Of a stretch of 26,533 bases of DNA, positions 8,129 through 15,387 are shown in pieces. How positions within the stretch are numbered: the first letter of the stretch is position 1; each line of letters opens with the position of its first letter. Made by a program: the position numbers and the translations under genes. The notes beneath the pieces were generated by a model, which searched no databases, was not told the origin of the DNA, and worked only from the letters and a program-made list of their open reading frames with translations. This stretch comes from JAFLUQ01 sp964537995 (GTDB lineage: Bacteria; Bacillota; Clostridia; UMGS1883): assembly GCA_964537995.1 (NCBI GenBank), contig CAZICW010000017.1, forward strand, positions 1 through 26,533. The letters are read 5' to 3'.

Positions 8129-8599
8129 CTACCAACGGTAGTGAGCGAAAGCCTTGTTGGCTTCTGCCATCTTGTGGGTATCTTCGCGCTTCTTGACCGC
8201 GCCGCCCATATTGTTCACGGCGTCAAGAATTTCGCCCGCAAGACGCTCGCGCATCGTTTTTTCGTTGCGAGCCCGACTGTAGGTTGTGAGCCAGCGCAGA
8301 CCGAGAGTCTGACGGCGTTCGGGACGAACTTCCATGGGAACCTGATACGTTGCGCCGCCCACGCGCCTTGCCTTTACTTCAAGCACAGGCATAATGTTGT
8401 CCATTGCCGCGTGGAAAACCTCAAGCGGATCCTTGCCGGATTTCTCGCGAATAATATCAAAGGCGTCATAAACGATTTTCTGAGCAACGCCCTTCTTGCC
8501 GTCCAGCATAATGTTGTTGATAAGACGTGTTACGACCTTATCGTTGTATACGGGATCGGGCAGAACATCACGTTTGGAAACAAAACCTCTTCTTGGCAC
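8129..8599 (-). CDS. rpsG: Ribosomal protein S7
   Basis: This is a 156-residue small-subunit protein that binds 16S rRNA in the head domain. I placed the start at a GTG (8599), read as Met, giving the usual PRRGFVSKRDVLPDPVYND. A strong AAGGAGGG lies just upstream, and an earlier ATG at 8617 would fall in front of that ribosome site and extend past the family N-terminus. The MEVRPERRQTLGLRW and YSRARNEKTM motifs are conserved in S7. It sits between rpsL and fusA. Confidence 0.98.
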   Translation of the reverse strand: MPRRGFVSKRDVLPDPVYNDKVVTRLINNIMLDGKKGVAQKIVYDAFDIIREKSGKDPLEVFHAAMDNIMPVLEVKARRVGGATYQVPMEVRPERRQTLGLRWLTTYSRARNEKTMRERLAGEILDAVNNMGGAVKKREDTHKMAEANKAFAHYRW

Positions 8600-8722
8600 T
8601 TGTCTTCCCTCCTTCATTAAGATTTGATGAATTCACAGGTACTCGGCTGTTTAAGCCGTCAGTGCAACAACAAATATATATAAATCCGCAGTCGCACTAT
8701 TTCCGCTTTCTGCGGGGATAAA
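8600..8722 (-). other. rpsL-rpsG spacer with small inverted repeats (possible S7 leader structure)
   Basis: The 123-bp spacer holds short repeats: CGGCT/AGCCG (8644-8648, 8654-8658), AGTGC/GCACT (8661-8665, 8694-8698) and CCGC/GCGG (8703-8706, 8712-8715). In E. coli, S7 represses the str operon by binding the rpsL-rpsG spacer, so a related fold is conceivable. The stems are only 4-5 bp and could be chance. Confidence 0.25.
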
Positions 8723-9136
8723 TCACTTCTTCGGACGCTTTGCGCCGTATTTGCTGCGGCTCTGCATTCTCTTGGCAACGCCGGCAGCGTCAAGGGTACC
8801 GCGTATGATGTGGTATCTTACGCCGGGCAAATCCCTTACTCTGCCTCCGCGGATGAGAACGACGCTGTGTTCCTGCAGGTTATGACCTACGCCGGGAATG
8901 TAGCTCGTTACCTCTATACCGTTGGAAAGACGAACTCTGGCAATTTTACGGAGCGCGGAGTTGGGCTTCTTGGGAGTAAGAGTTTTAACGCTTGTGCAAA
9001 CGCCTCTCTTCTGCGGAGAGCTTTGGTCAGTGGGAGCCTTTTTGAGGGAATTAAGACCCTTCTGAAGCGCGGGAGCGGTCGATTTGTACACGCTTGTTTC
9101 CCTGCCCTTTCTGACAAGCTGGTTAAAGGTTGGCAT
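8723..9136 (-). CDS. rpsL: Ribosomal protein S12
   Basis: This is a 137-residue protein of the ribosomal decoding centre. The start at 9136 (MPTFNQLVRKGR) has GGAGGTG upstream. Conserved TPKKPNSALRK and RGGRVRDLPGVRYH are intact, with lysines at the usual streptomycin-resistance positions, so the sequence looks like the sensitive wild type. It is the first gene of the str operon here. rpoC, its common upstream neighbour, is absent, and the phage-like cluster starts divergently instead. Confidence 0.99.
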   Translation of the reverse strand: MPTFNQLVRKGRETSVYKSTAPALQKGLNSLKKAPTDQSSPQKRGVCTSVKTLTPKKPNSALRKIARVRLSNGIEVTSYIPGVGHNLQEHSVVLIRGGRVRDLPGVRYHIIRGTLDAAGVAKRMQSRSKYGAKRPKK

Positions 9137-9188
9137 GATTTCACCTCCAATGTAAATGTATGCAGAAAAAACCCTGCACCGAGCTAAT

Positions 9189-9217
9189 ATTATATCAAAA
9201 TATGCGAACAATGTCAA
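9189..9217 (-). promoter_or_regulatory. str operon (rpsL) promoter
   Basis: On the - strand, TTGACA (9212-9217), a 17-bp spacer and TATAAT (9189-9194) form a perfect consensus promoter about 53 bp upstream of the rpsL ATG. It stands back-to-back with the particle-cluster promoter at 9260-9288. Confidence 0.92.
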
Positions 9218-9259
9218 GTATTTTTGCAAAAAAAATCTCCGGAATTTTCAAAAAAAAGA

Positions 9260-9288
9260 TTGACTTTGAATTTTTGGGGTGGTATTAT
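9260..9288 (+). promoter_or_regulatory. Promoter of the phage-like particle cluster
   Basis: TTGACT (9260-9265), a 17-bp spacer and TATTAT (9283-9288) make a near-consensus sigma-A promoter. The expected start at about 9294-9298 abuts the LexA operator. I see no other good promoter before the terminator at 21072, so it probably drives all 15 genes. Confidence 0.87.
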
Positions 9289-9299
9289 AGAACCATAAC

Positions 9300-9315
9300 G
9301 CGAACAAATGTTCGC
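9300..9315 (+). promoter_or_regulatory. LexA operator controlling the particle cluster
   Basis: GCGAACAAATGTTCGC has perfect 7-bp arms around AA. The core is identical to the two boxes of the yneA-like gene and is more symmetric than any other box in the window. It sits at the expected transcription start, where LexA would block RNA polymerase. This is direct sequence evidence; actual repression is inferred. Confidence 0.92.
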
Positions 9316-9353
9316 TTTTGAAGGAAATTAAAGCGGAAAAGGAGCTGAAAGGT

Positions 9354-9647
9354 ATGACGCCGAGGAAAAGAGCGGGAGTTAAGTTTTGCATTGTGTGCGG
9401 AAAACGGATTCCCGAAAACAGCAGCAGACATAAGATATGCAGCAACAGGTGCAGTCTGAAGCGGAAGCTGCTTTCACGCAAGGGGCAGCCCGCGCCCTAC
9501 GAATACGCGAAGGAGCCGCCCATAGAGGCATATTCTCTTGGAGAGCTGCAGCGTAGGGCGAGAGCCGAGGGACTGAGCTACGGTCAGTATATGAGCAGGA
9601 TTCACAGCGGGGGAATAAAATTTGAAGGGCTTCAAGGATATAATTGA
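9354..9647 (+). CDS. Small zinc-finger protein, first gene of the particle cluster
   Basis: The 97 residues contain a four-Cys finger (C12-x2-C15, C29-x3-C33, with H26 nearby) in a strongly basic N-terminal half, then a helical segment (SLGELQRRARAEGLSYGQYM). Such fingers bind nucleic acid or support small HNH-like or packaging proteins, but I see no HNH residues. The ATG at 9354 follows AAGGAG (9339-9344). A TTG at 9318 would lie nearly inside the LexA operator and is unlikely. Its end overlaps the terminase gene by 26 bases. It could be a packaging cofactor or a regulator of the cluster; I do not recognise a characterised family. Confidence 0.75.
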   Translation: MTPRKRAGVKFCIVCGKRIPENSSRHKICSNRCSLKRKLLSRKGQPAPYEYAKEPPIEAYSLGELQRRARAEGLSYGQYMSRIHSGGIKFEGLQGYN

Positions 9648-11208
9648 TGAATATTTCAGGGACTGCGAGGGTGAGCCGCTGACCGATGAAAACGGAGAAC
9701 AGAAATTCGGGCGCGACGGCGAACCGCTGAGGATAAACCGCCGCCCTCCGACGCTTACGGGTCTTGCCCTCGCGCTGGGCTTTAACAGCAGAAGCGAACT
9801 GACGGGCTTTAATGGGAGCGGTGAAGAAGAAAGCCTTATAAAAAACGCAAGGCTGAGAATCGAAAATTACAACGAAGAAAAGCTGTTTGAAAAGGATTGC
9901 GCCAGAAGCGCGATTTTCAATCTGACAAACACATACGCCTCAGAGGAGAGCAATCTTCCCGCGGCAAAAGCCGTAAAAATACCGGCGGAGCTTATCGGCT
10001 CGGGCTTTGTTGACATTTACAGGGACATTGTCGCCGGAAAGCACGGGGAATATGTGCTTAAGGGAGGACGCGGAAGCGCAAAGTCGTCGTTTGCGGCGCT
10101 GATGCTGACAGAACTGCTCTGCCGCAGCGAGGACGTACACGCGGCGGCAATGCGTCAGGTGGCCGCAACTCTCAGGGACAGCGTTTACGCCAAGCTTTGC
10201 TGGGCAATTGAAGTCTTGGGGCTTGGAGATGAATTTGAATGCAGACAAGCCCCGCTTGAAATTATACGGAAGCGGACGAAGCAAAGAATATATTTCCGCG
10301 GAGCGGACGATACGTCGAAGCTGAAGTCAATAACTCCGCCGTTCGGACATATCGGTATTCTGTGGCTGGAGGAGCTTGACCAGTTCGGCTCCGAGGAAAA
10401 TGTGCGAAGCATAGAGCAAAGCATAATCCGCGGAGGCGACGGAACGGTGCTTAAAACCTTCAATCCGCCGAGGTCGGCGAATAATTGGGCGAACAGGTAC
10501 ATAGCCGTGCCGAAGGAGGGAAGAGCCGTGCATCACAGCACATATCTTGACGTCCCTCCCGAATGGCTCGGAAAAAGATTCATCGAGGACGCGGAATACC
10601 TTAAAAAGGTCAAGCCCGACGCCTATGCGAATGAATATCTGGGAGAAAGCAACGGCTGCGGCGGACTTGTATTTGAAAATTTAACAATAAGGGAAATAAG
10701 CGACGGCGAAATTGCCGCCTTCGGGAAAATATACAACGGCATTGACTGGGGCTGGTATCCCGATCCGTTTCGCTTTTGCCGCGCGGGGTACATAGCGTCG
10801 GAGCGGCGGCTGTTCATTTTTGACGAAATAAGCGGAAATAAGCTCCCAAACGTAAAAATTGCGGAATTGCTGCGGGAAAAGGGCATAGGCTACACTGACA
10901 GGATAACCGCCGACAGCGGCGGCGAAGGACCGAAAAGCATCGACGATTTGAGGTCGGCGGGCTTTTTGATACGCGGAGCCGTTAAAGGAGCGGGAAGCGT
11001 GGATTATTCCATGAAGTGGCTTTGCGGGCTTAACGAAATTGTGATTGACAACAAGCGTTGCCCGTATACTGCGAAGGAATTTACGGAGTATGAATTTGAA
11101 CGCGGCCGCGGCGGCGAAATTATCGGCGGCTATCCCGACCGCGACAATCACAGCATAGACGCGGTGAGATACGCGCTGGAGGAAATTTGGAGAAAGCGGG
11201 GAGCGTAA
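9622..11208 (+). CDS. Fused small-large terminase (TerS-TerL), DNA-packaging motor
   Basis: The 528-residue protein has two parts. Residues about 1-110 (PPTLTGLALALGF at 42-54, ARLRIENYNEEKLF at 76-89) resemble gp3-type small terminase subunits of Firmicutes phages, normally a separate gene. Residues about 115-528 are a PBSX-type large terminase: Walker A KGGRGSAKSS (147-156), Walker B ILWLEELD (246-253), and nuclease-domain acidic residues D375 (GIDWGW), D431 (ADSGGEG) and D513 (HSIDAVRYA). It would recognise, cut and pump DNA into procapsids. The start is a TTG at 9622 with GGGGG upstream; no other terminase gene exists in the cluster. All motor motifs are intact. The large-subunit assignment is firm; the small-subunit domain is from remembered family similarity. 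Confidence 0.9.
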   Translation: MKGFKDIIDEYFRDCEGEPLTDENGEQKFGRDGEPLRINRRPPTLTGLALALGFNSRSELTGFNGSGEEESLIKNARLRIENYNEEKLFEKDCARSAIFNLTNTYASEESNLPAAKAVKIPAELIGSGFVDIYRDIVAGKHGEYVLKGGRGSAKSSFAALMLTELLCRSEDVHAAAMRQVAATLRDSVYAKLCWAIEVLGLGDEFECRQAPLEIIRKRTKQRIYFRGADDTSKLKSITPPFGHIGILWLEELDQFGSEENVRSIEQSIIRGGDGTVLKTFNPPRSANNWANRYIAVPKEGRAVHHSTYLDVPPEWLGKRFIEDAEYLKKVKPDAYANEYLGESNGCGGLVFENLTIREISDGEIAAFGKIYNGIDWGWYPDPFRFCRAGYIASERRLFIFDEISGNKLPNVKIAELLREKGIGYTDRITADSGGEGPKSIDDLRSAGFLIRGAVKGAGSVDYSMKWLCGLNEIVIDNKRCPYTAKEFTEYEFERGRGGEIIGGYPDRDNHSIDAVRYALEEIWRKRGA

Positions 11209-11209
11209 A

Positions 11210-12538
11210 ATGTTGAAAGGATGGTTTTGGAGAATGCTTGGGAATTTTCGCAGGGGCGACGAGCTTAAAAGGGCGTTCGGAATCGAGAAGGGGGACAGCT
11301 CCGTAATGGACGCGGCGCGCAGAAGGTGGCGCGCGCTTTATACGGCGCGCGGCGGACTGGGACTTCCGGCTGCCGTAGCGGGGGAGTTGGCGCGGCTCAC
11401 AACGGTGGAGATGAAGCTGAAAATCAGCGGCGGAGAGAGGGCGGAGCTTTTGGACGAAGCGTTCCGGCCTCTCCAAAGCAGACTTCGCCGCGAAATGGAG
11501 TTCGGACTGGCGGACGGAAGCTTGATTTTTAAGCCGTACTATGACGGCGAAAGGCTGACCGTAGACATTGTCAGGAGCGATTGCTTCATTCCCGTTTCGT
11601 GGGACAGCGGCGGAAACGTCAACTCGGCGGTATTTTCGCAGGAGCTTAAAAAGGAGGATGTTTACTATACACGTTTGGAATATCATAAGCTTGAACACGG
11701 AAGATATGAAATAAAAAACGCGGCGTTCAAAAGCAAAGTACGCGGCGAGCTTGGACGGGAAGTCGCTCTTTCGGAGATTGAGGAGTGGAGCGGCTTGGCG
11801 GAGAGTTTGGTTCTGGAAAACGTAAAGCGGCCGTTATTCGGCTTTTTCCGCACTCCGTCGGCGAATAGAGTGGATGCGGACTCGCCTTTGGGAGCGGCGG
11901 TGTTCGCGGGAGCGGAGGAGCTTATGGCTCAGGCGGACGAGCTTTACGAAAATCTGCTTTGGGAATTCAGAAGCGGCAAGCGCAGACTTTATGTTGACGT
12001 CACGGCCTTTGAGCGCGGCGCGGACGGGAAGCCGCGTCTGCCGGATACGGAGCTTTTCCGCACGATTGACGTAAACGACAGCGGCTTTTTCGGCGAATGG
12101 TCGCCCGAATTCAGAAGCGAGGCAATCAAATCGGGGCTTAACACGATTTTGCAGAGAACGGAATTTAATTGCTCCCTTGCTTACGGCACGCTTTCCGAAC
12201 CCGCCGATACGGAGAAAACAGCCGAAGAAATACGCGCGTCCAAGCAGAGAAGCTATTGCTTTGTGTGCGATTTGCAAAGCCGCCTCAGAGCCGCTCTGGA
12301 GGAAGCCGTTTATGCCGCCGATGTGTGGGCGACGGTCTATAGACTTGCTCCGGAAGGAAGCTGCGGCGTCAGTATTGAGTTTGACGACAGCATTGTCGCC
12401 GACAGGCATACGGAGTATGAGGAAAAGGTGAAGCTTGTCGAGCTTGGAATTATGAAGCCTTGGGAATTCAGAGCGTGGTACTTCGGCGAGGACGAGAGTC
12501 GCGCCAAAGCTGAAACACAAGGGGGCGTAACGGCTTGA
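11210..12538 (+). CDS. Phage portal protein (A118/SPP1-like)
   Basis: This 442-residue protein starts one base after the terminase stop. Its layout fits portals of the A118/SPP1 type: an N-terminal stretch with RRRWRALYTARGG, a central mixed region with GLADGSLIFKPYYDG, a clip/stem region, and a helical C-terminal crown (TAEEIRASKQRSYCFVCDLQSRLRAALEEAVYAAD). The portal dodecamer forms the DNA entry vertex and docks the terminase. The gene ends in a TTGA overlap with the next one, so the two are translationally coupled. The usual gp7-like minor head protein gene that often follows portals is missing here. Confidence 0.88.
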   Translation: MLKGWFWRMLGNFRRGDELKRAFGIEKGDSSVMDAARRRWRALYTARGGLGLPAAVAGELARLTTVEMKLKISGGERAELLDEAFRPLQSRLRREMEFGLADGSLIFKPYYDGERLTVDIVRSDCFIPVSWDSGGNVNSAVFSQELKKEDVYYTRLEYHKLEHGRYEIKNAAFKSKVRGELGREVALSEIEEWSGLAESLVLENVKRPLFGFFRTPSANRVDADSPLGAAVFAGAEELMAQADELYENLLWEFRSGKRRLYVDVTAFERGADGKPRLPDTELFRTIDVNDSGFFGEWSPEFRSEAIKSGLNTILQRTEFNCSLAYGTLSEPADTEKTAEEIRASKQRSYCFVCDLQSRLRAALEEAVYAADVWATVYRLAPEGSCGVSIEFDDSIVADRHTEYEEKVKLVELGIMKPWEFRAWYFGEDESRAKAETQGGVTA

Positions 12539-12834
12539 CACTCAGGAATATAAGACTTTTCAGATATGACAAAACCTCCGGAAGGTACGAGTATGAGGAT
12601 TATATGGGTACGGCAAGCATGAAGGAAGCGGCCGCTGCCGATGACAGCGGGATAAGGAAAAGGCACGCCGGAAGCATAAGGATTATGACCTCCGCCGACA
12701 TAAGCGCCGACACGGGCGATTATGCGAGTCTTTACAGGGAGGAGCAGCCCGACAAGAGCCGCGATTTTATAATTGCCGCCGTCAAGGACAATCGGCGGGG
12801 TTCCCTTCCGCATTGGCGGCTGAGCGCGGAGTAG
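12535..12834 (+). CDS. Probable head-closure (stopper) protein
   Basis: This 99-residue protein starts at a TTG overlapping the portal stop (TTGA), with GGGGGCG upstream. It begins with TLRNIRLFRYDKTSGRYEYEDY, has a central alanine-rich IRIMTSAD segment, and ends in AVKDNRRGSLPHWRLSAE. That last segment resembles the VxDNRxGxxPHWKV ending I recall from small Clostridia phage proteins placed in head-tail connector sets. The role in sealing the portal is inferred from this and the context. Such genes usually lie after the capsid gene; here it comes before. Confidence 0.6.
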   Translation: MTLRNIRLFRYDKTSGRYEYEDYMGTASMKEAAAADDSGIRKRHAGSIRIMTSADISADTGDYASLYREEQPDKSRDFIIAAVKDNRRGSLPHWRLSAE

Positions 12835-12842
12835 GAGGGAAA

Positions 12843-13178
12843 ATGAGATTTACATTAAAAACGGCGGAGGAAATAAAAGCGGAGCATGGGCTTGAAGAGG
12901 GCGGCAGCGTACAAAGGTACATCGACGGCGCGGTTATAAGCCTTTGCGACCCGTATGTGCCGTATGACACGGGCGCGCTGAAGGCAAGCCCGTACACATA
13001 TTCTCCGCCCGGAGAGGGAAGGGTCGTCTACGGCATGGACTATGCGAGAAAGCAGTATTTTGAAAACAGGGGCGGAGAAGGACTGCGCGGAGCGCGGTGG
13101 TTTGAAAGAATGAAGTCGGACAGAGGAAAAGAAATTGTCGAAGGGGCGGCAAAATGCGCGAAAGGAAGAGCGGAATGA
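12843..13178 (+). CDS. Minor capsid / tail-completion protein (gp10-like)
   Basis: The 111 residues include ISLCDPYVPYDTGALKASPY and a later VVYGMDYARKQYFENRGG...ARWFERMK, the hallmark layout of 'minor capsid protein 2' / HK97 gp10-like proteins that join head and tail. The ATG at 12843 follows AGGAGGG; an upstream TTG at 12813 lacks a ribosome site. The 3' end overlaps the next gene by ATGA at 13175-13178, suggesting coupled translation. Confidence 0.82.
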   Translation: MRFTLKTAEEIKAEHGLEEGGSVQRYIDGAVISLCDPYVPYDTGALKASPYTYSPPGEGRVVYGMDYARKQYFENRGGEGLRGARWFERMKSDRGKEIVEGAAKCAKGRAE

Positions 13179-13495
13179 CATTTGTATATGAAAATTTTTC
13201 AAGGGAGCTTGACAATACCGACGCGGCGGTTGTGCGTACATACGAGGAAAAGCTGGAGGAATTTTACAAAAAAGTGGCGGGAATTGATATGAAAGGCTCG
13301 GTCAGCGAAATATATTCCGAAATTGCGGCGGCGGGAGGTGAAATGTTTGAGGGTATGTTCGGAGAGGGTGCGGCAAGGGAAATTTTCGGCGAAAGCCAAA
13401 GCGTGAGGAGAGTCGTATCCGCCGTGCGCAGTCTCAACCGCTATATGTGCGACCTGAGCGCGGTTATTGATGAAATACGGGGGATAAGGGCGTGA
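13175..13495 (+). CDS. Putative tail-assembly chaperone, gpG-like
   Basis: This is a 106-residue acidic, mostly helical protein (EEKLEEFYKKVAGIDM...VVSAVRSLNRYMCDLSAVIDEIRG). Size, helical content and position directly before a Gp15-family gene match the first of the two tail-assembly chaperones of Firmicutes siphophages (I recall DUF6673-like proteins). I took the ATG at 13175 because AAGGAAG lies upstream and it makes an ATGA overlap with the preceding stop; an earlier ATG at 13154 is less favoured. It overlaps the next gene at GTGA (13492-13495). Confidence 0.65.
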   Translation: MTFVYENFSRELDNTDAAVVRTYEEKLEEFYKKVAGIDMKGSVSEIYSEIAAAGGEMFEGMFGEGAAREIFGESQSVRRVVSAVRSLNRYMCDLSAVIDEIRGIRA

Positions 13496-14028
13496 GCATA
13501 ATTACGGGTGAGCTTCCCGACAGCGTTTTCTGCGACGGAAAACGTTACGCGGTAGATACCGATTTCAGAAAATGGATCGGCTTCTTTGAAGCGATGGGGA
13601 AGAGGGATATTGCGGGGATGCTGAAGGTTTACCGTGAGCTGCCTCCGTCGCTCGAAGCGGCGGTCAGGCTCGGACTCGGTTTCGCAAACGGGGCGGCGCT
13701 GCCTTACGGGGGCGGAGGGAAAAGGGCTGTTTTGGATTACGAAATCGACGCGGCGCTGATTTATGCCGCATTTATGGAAAAGTACGGAATTGATTTGTGC
13801 GAGGCCGATTTGCATTGGTACAAGTTCTGCGCCTTGCTTGGCGGTCTTGACGAAAAATGCCGTATTTCCGAAATCATGGCGATAAGAGCCTTGGATGCGG
13901 GTAAAATTCCGGACAAGGAGAAGCGGAAAAAGGCGCGGGAGCTTCAGCGGATTTACGCTCTGCCGGACAGAAGGACGGCGGCGCAGAGAGACGGCGAGCT
14001 TATCGGCTGTCTGAAAAATTTTTATTGA
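13492..14028 (+). CDS. Gp15-family tail-assembly protein
   Basis: This 178-residue protein begins at GTG in a GTGA overlap. The core (VDTDFRKWIGFFEAM...DYEIDAALIYAAFMEKYGIDL...LHWYKFCALLGGLDEKCRISEIMAIR) matches the bacteriophage Gp15 family, which is normally encoded immediately before the tape-measure gene and is thought to chaperone it. Here 2.6 kb containing scaffold, capsid, connector and tail-tube genes separates it from the tape measure. The protein appears intact. Confidence 0.85.
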   Translation: MSIITGELPDSVFCDGKRYAVDTDFRKWIGFFEAMGKRDIAGMLKVYRELPPSLEAAVRLGLGFANGAALPYGGGGKRAVLDYEIDAALIYAAFMEKYGIDLCEADLHWYKFCALLGGLDEKCRISEIMAIRALDAGKIPDKEKRKKARELQRIYALPDRRTAAQRDGELIGCLKNFY

Positions 14029-14044
14029 GAGAGGAGAGAAGGGC

Positions 14045-14461
14045 ATGAAGAAGGATTTTTTGGAGGAGCTTGGCATTGACGGGGAAACCGCGGACAAGGT
14101 TATTTCCGAAGGCGAAAGGGAGCTTGAGGCGCTTTCGCTTGAAAACGGGGAGCTTAAGCGGCAGCTTTCGGCGCTGGAGGAGGAGCTGTCGGCGGCGCGG
14201 ATGGATTTTGCGCTTGACGGCGAGCTTACCCGCTTCGGGGCAAAGAACAACAAGGCGGTCAAGGCATTGTTAAACATGGACGGCATTTCCTTGGACGGCG
14301 GCAAGCTTACAGGACTTTCCGAGCAGCTTGAGAGGCTGAAGGAAGAAAACGGCTTCCTTTTCGGCGCGGACGCCGCTCCGCGAGTGGTGGCTCCGTCGGG
14401 AAGCGGACGCGGCAAGGACTTTGGCTTTAAATTCACGGGCGTAAGACCAAAGGAAGATTAA
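14045..14461 (+). CDS. Capsid scaffolding protein
   Basis: The 138 residues begin with an acidic segment (MKKDFLEELGIDGETADKVI), followed by a long coiled coil (about 20-58, ELEALSLENGELKRQLSALEEEL) and a basic C-terminal end (KDFGFKFTGVRP). This is the layout of gp20-type minor structural / scaffold proteins just upstream of the capsid gene in A118-like phages. The basic C-terminus normally contacts the capsid protein. GAGAGGAG precedes the ATG. At 138 residues it is shorter than many scaffolds (often about 180-210). No protease gene is seen, consistent with scaffold exit without cleavage. Confidence 0.85.
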   Translation: MKKDFLEELGIDGETADKVISEGERELEALSLENGELKRQLSALEEELSAARMDFALDGELTRFGAKNNKAVKALLNMDGISLDGGKLTGLSEQLERLKEENGFLFGADAAPRVVAPSGSGRGKDFGFKFTGVRPKED

Positions 14462-14498
14462 GAAACAAACGTGCGAAAACAAGAAAGGAGACTAAATA

Positions 14499-15383
14499 AT
14501 GGCAGCAATAAACTATGCAAGCGAGTATGCGGGCAGTCTGGCTCAGGCGTATCCTTATGTTCTGAACTTCGGCGCGCTCTACAATACGGAGAACGACAGC
14601 CGTTATCGCTGGGTAAACGCGAAAACGATTGAAATTCCTTCAATTACGACAACCGGTCGTGTTGACGGAGATCGTGACACAATAGAACAGGCGAAGCGCA
14701 ACTATGACAACGCGTGGGAAATGAAGACGCTTTCCCATCACCGCAAATGGAGTACGCTTGTGCATCCCATGGATATAGACGAAACCAATATGACGGCGTC
14801 AATCAGCAACATAACGCAGGTCTACAATGAGGAACAGAAGTTCCCCGAAATGGACGCCTATACGGTTTCCGAGCTTTACCGTCTTTGGGTCGAGGGAGGC
14901 AACACTCCCGACAGGACAGAGCTGACAAAGGAAAACGTGCTTTCCGTGTTTGATTCAATGATGGAAAACATGGACGAGGCGAGAGTTCCCGCAAAGGGCA
15001 GAATACTTTATGTAACTCCGTCGGTCAAGACCCTGATAAAAAACGCTTCCGAGATTACACGCACCGTGAACAACGGCGACAGCGGATTGGAAAGGGGAAT
15101 TGCCGACATAGACAGCGTTGAGATTGTAGCCGTACCCAAGGAGCTTATGAAAACCTCCTACGACTTCACCGAAGGCTGGGCCGTTGCCTCCGATGCCGCG
15201 CAAATAAATATGATTCTTGTTCACCCCGGCGCGGTCATCACTCCCGAAAAGTACACCTTTGCCCGCCTTGACGAGCCCAGTGCGGGCAGCGAGGGGAAAT
15301 ATATATATTTCGAGGAAAGCTACGACGGGGTGTTCATTCTGAACAAGCGCATGGGCGCGATTGCCATAAACGCAGAGGGCTGA
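14499..15383 (+). CDS. Major capsid protein
   Basis: This 294-residue protein directly follows the scaffold gene and has AAAGGAG upstream. Segments such as TIEIPSITTTGRVDGDRDTI, SHHRKWSTLVHPMDIDETN, LYVTPSVKTLIKNAS and MILVHPGAVITPEKYTFARLDEP are typical of the HK97-fold capsid proteins of clostridial siphophages without a propeptide. It should form the head shell. The frame is undisturbed over its whole length, arguing against a decaying remnant. The next gene starts four bases after its stop. Confidence 0.9.
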   Translation: MAAINYASEYAGSLAQAYPYVLNFGALYNTENDSRYRWVNAKTIEIPSITTTGRVDGDRDTIEQAKRNYDNAWEMKTLSHHRKWSTLVHPMDIDETNMTASISNITQVYNEEQKFPEMDAYTVSELYRLWVEGGNTPDRTELTKENVLSVFDSMMENMDEARVPAKGRILYVTPSVKTLIKNASEITRTVNNGDSGLERGIADIDSVEIVAVPKELMKTSYDFTEGWAVASDAAQINMILVHPGAVITPEKYTFARLDEPSAGSEGKYIYFEESYDGVFILNKRMGAIAINAEG

Positions 15384-15387
15384 GCCT

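Noticed and set aside
9205..9215. CGAACAATGTC inside the rpsL promoter spacer resembles a LexA box
   Set aside because: It is one base short in the centre and lacks the second arm GTTC, so LexA control of the str operon is not supported.
13470..13510. Programmed frameshift between the two tail-chaperone-like genes
   Set aside because: The genes overlap by GTGA with a separate start, and I see no slippery heptamer at the junction.
13441..14436. 331-codon antisense frame across Gp15 and scaffold genes
   Set aside because: Serine/proline-rich shadow of GC-rich coding DNA; no promoter or ribosome site, and both sense genes are recognisable.
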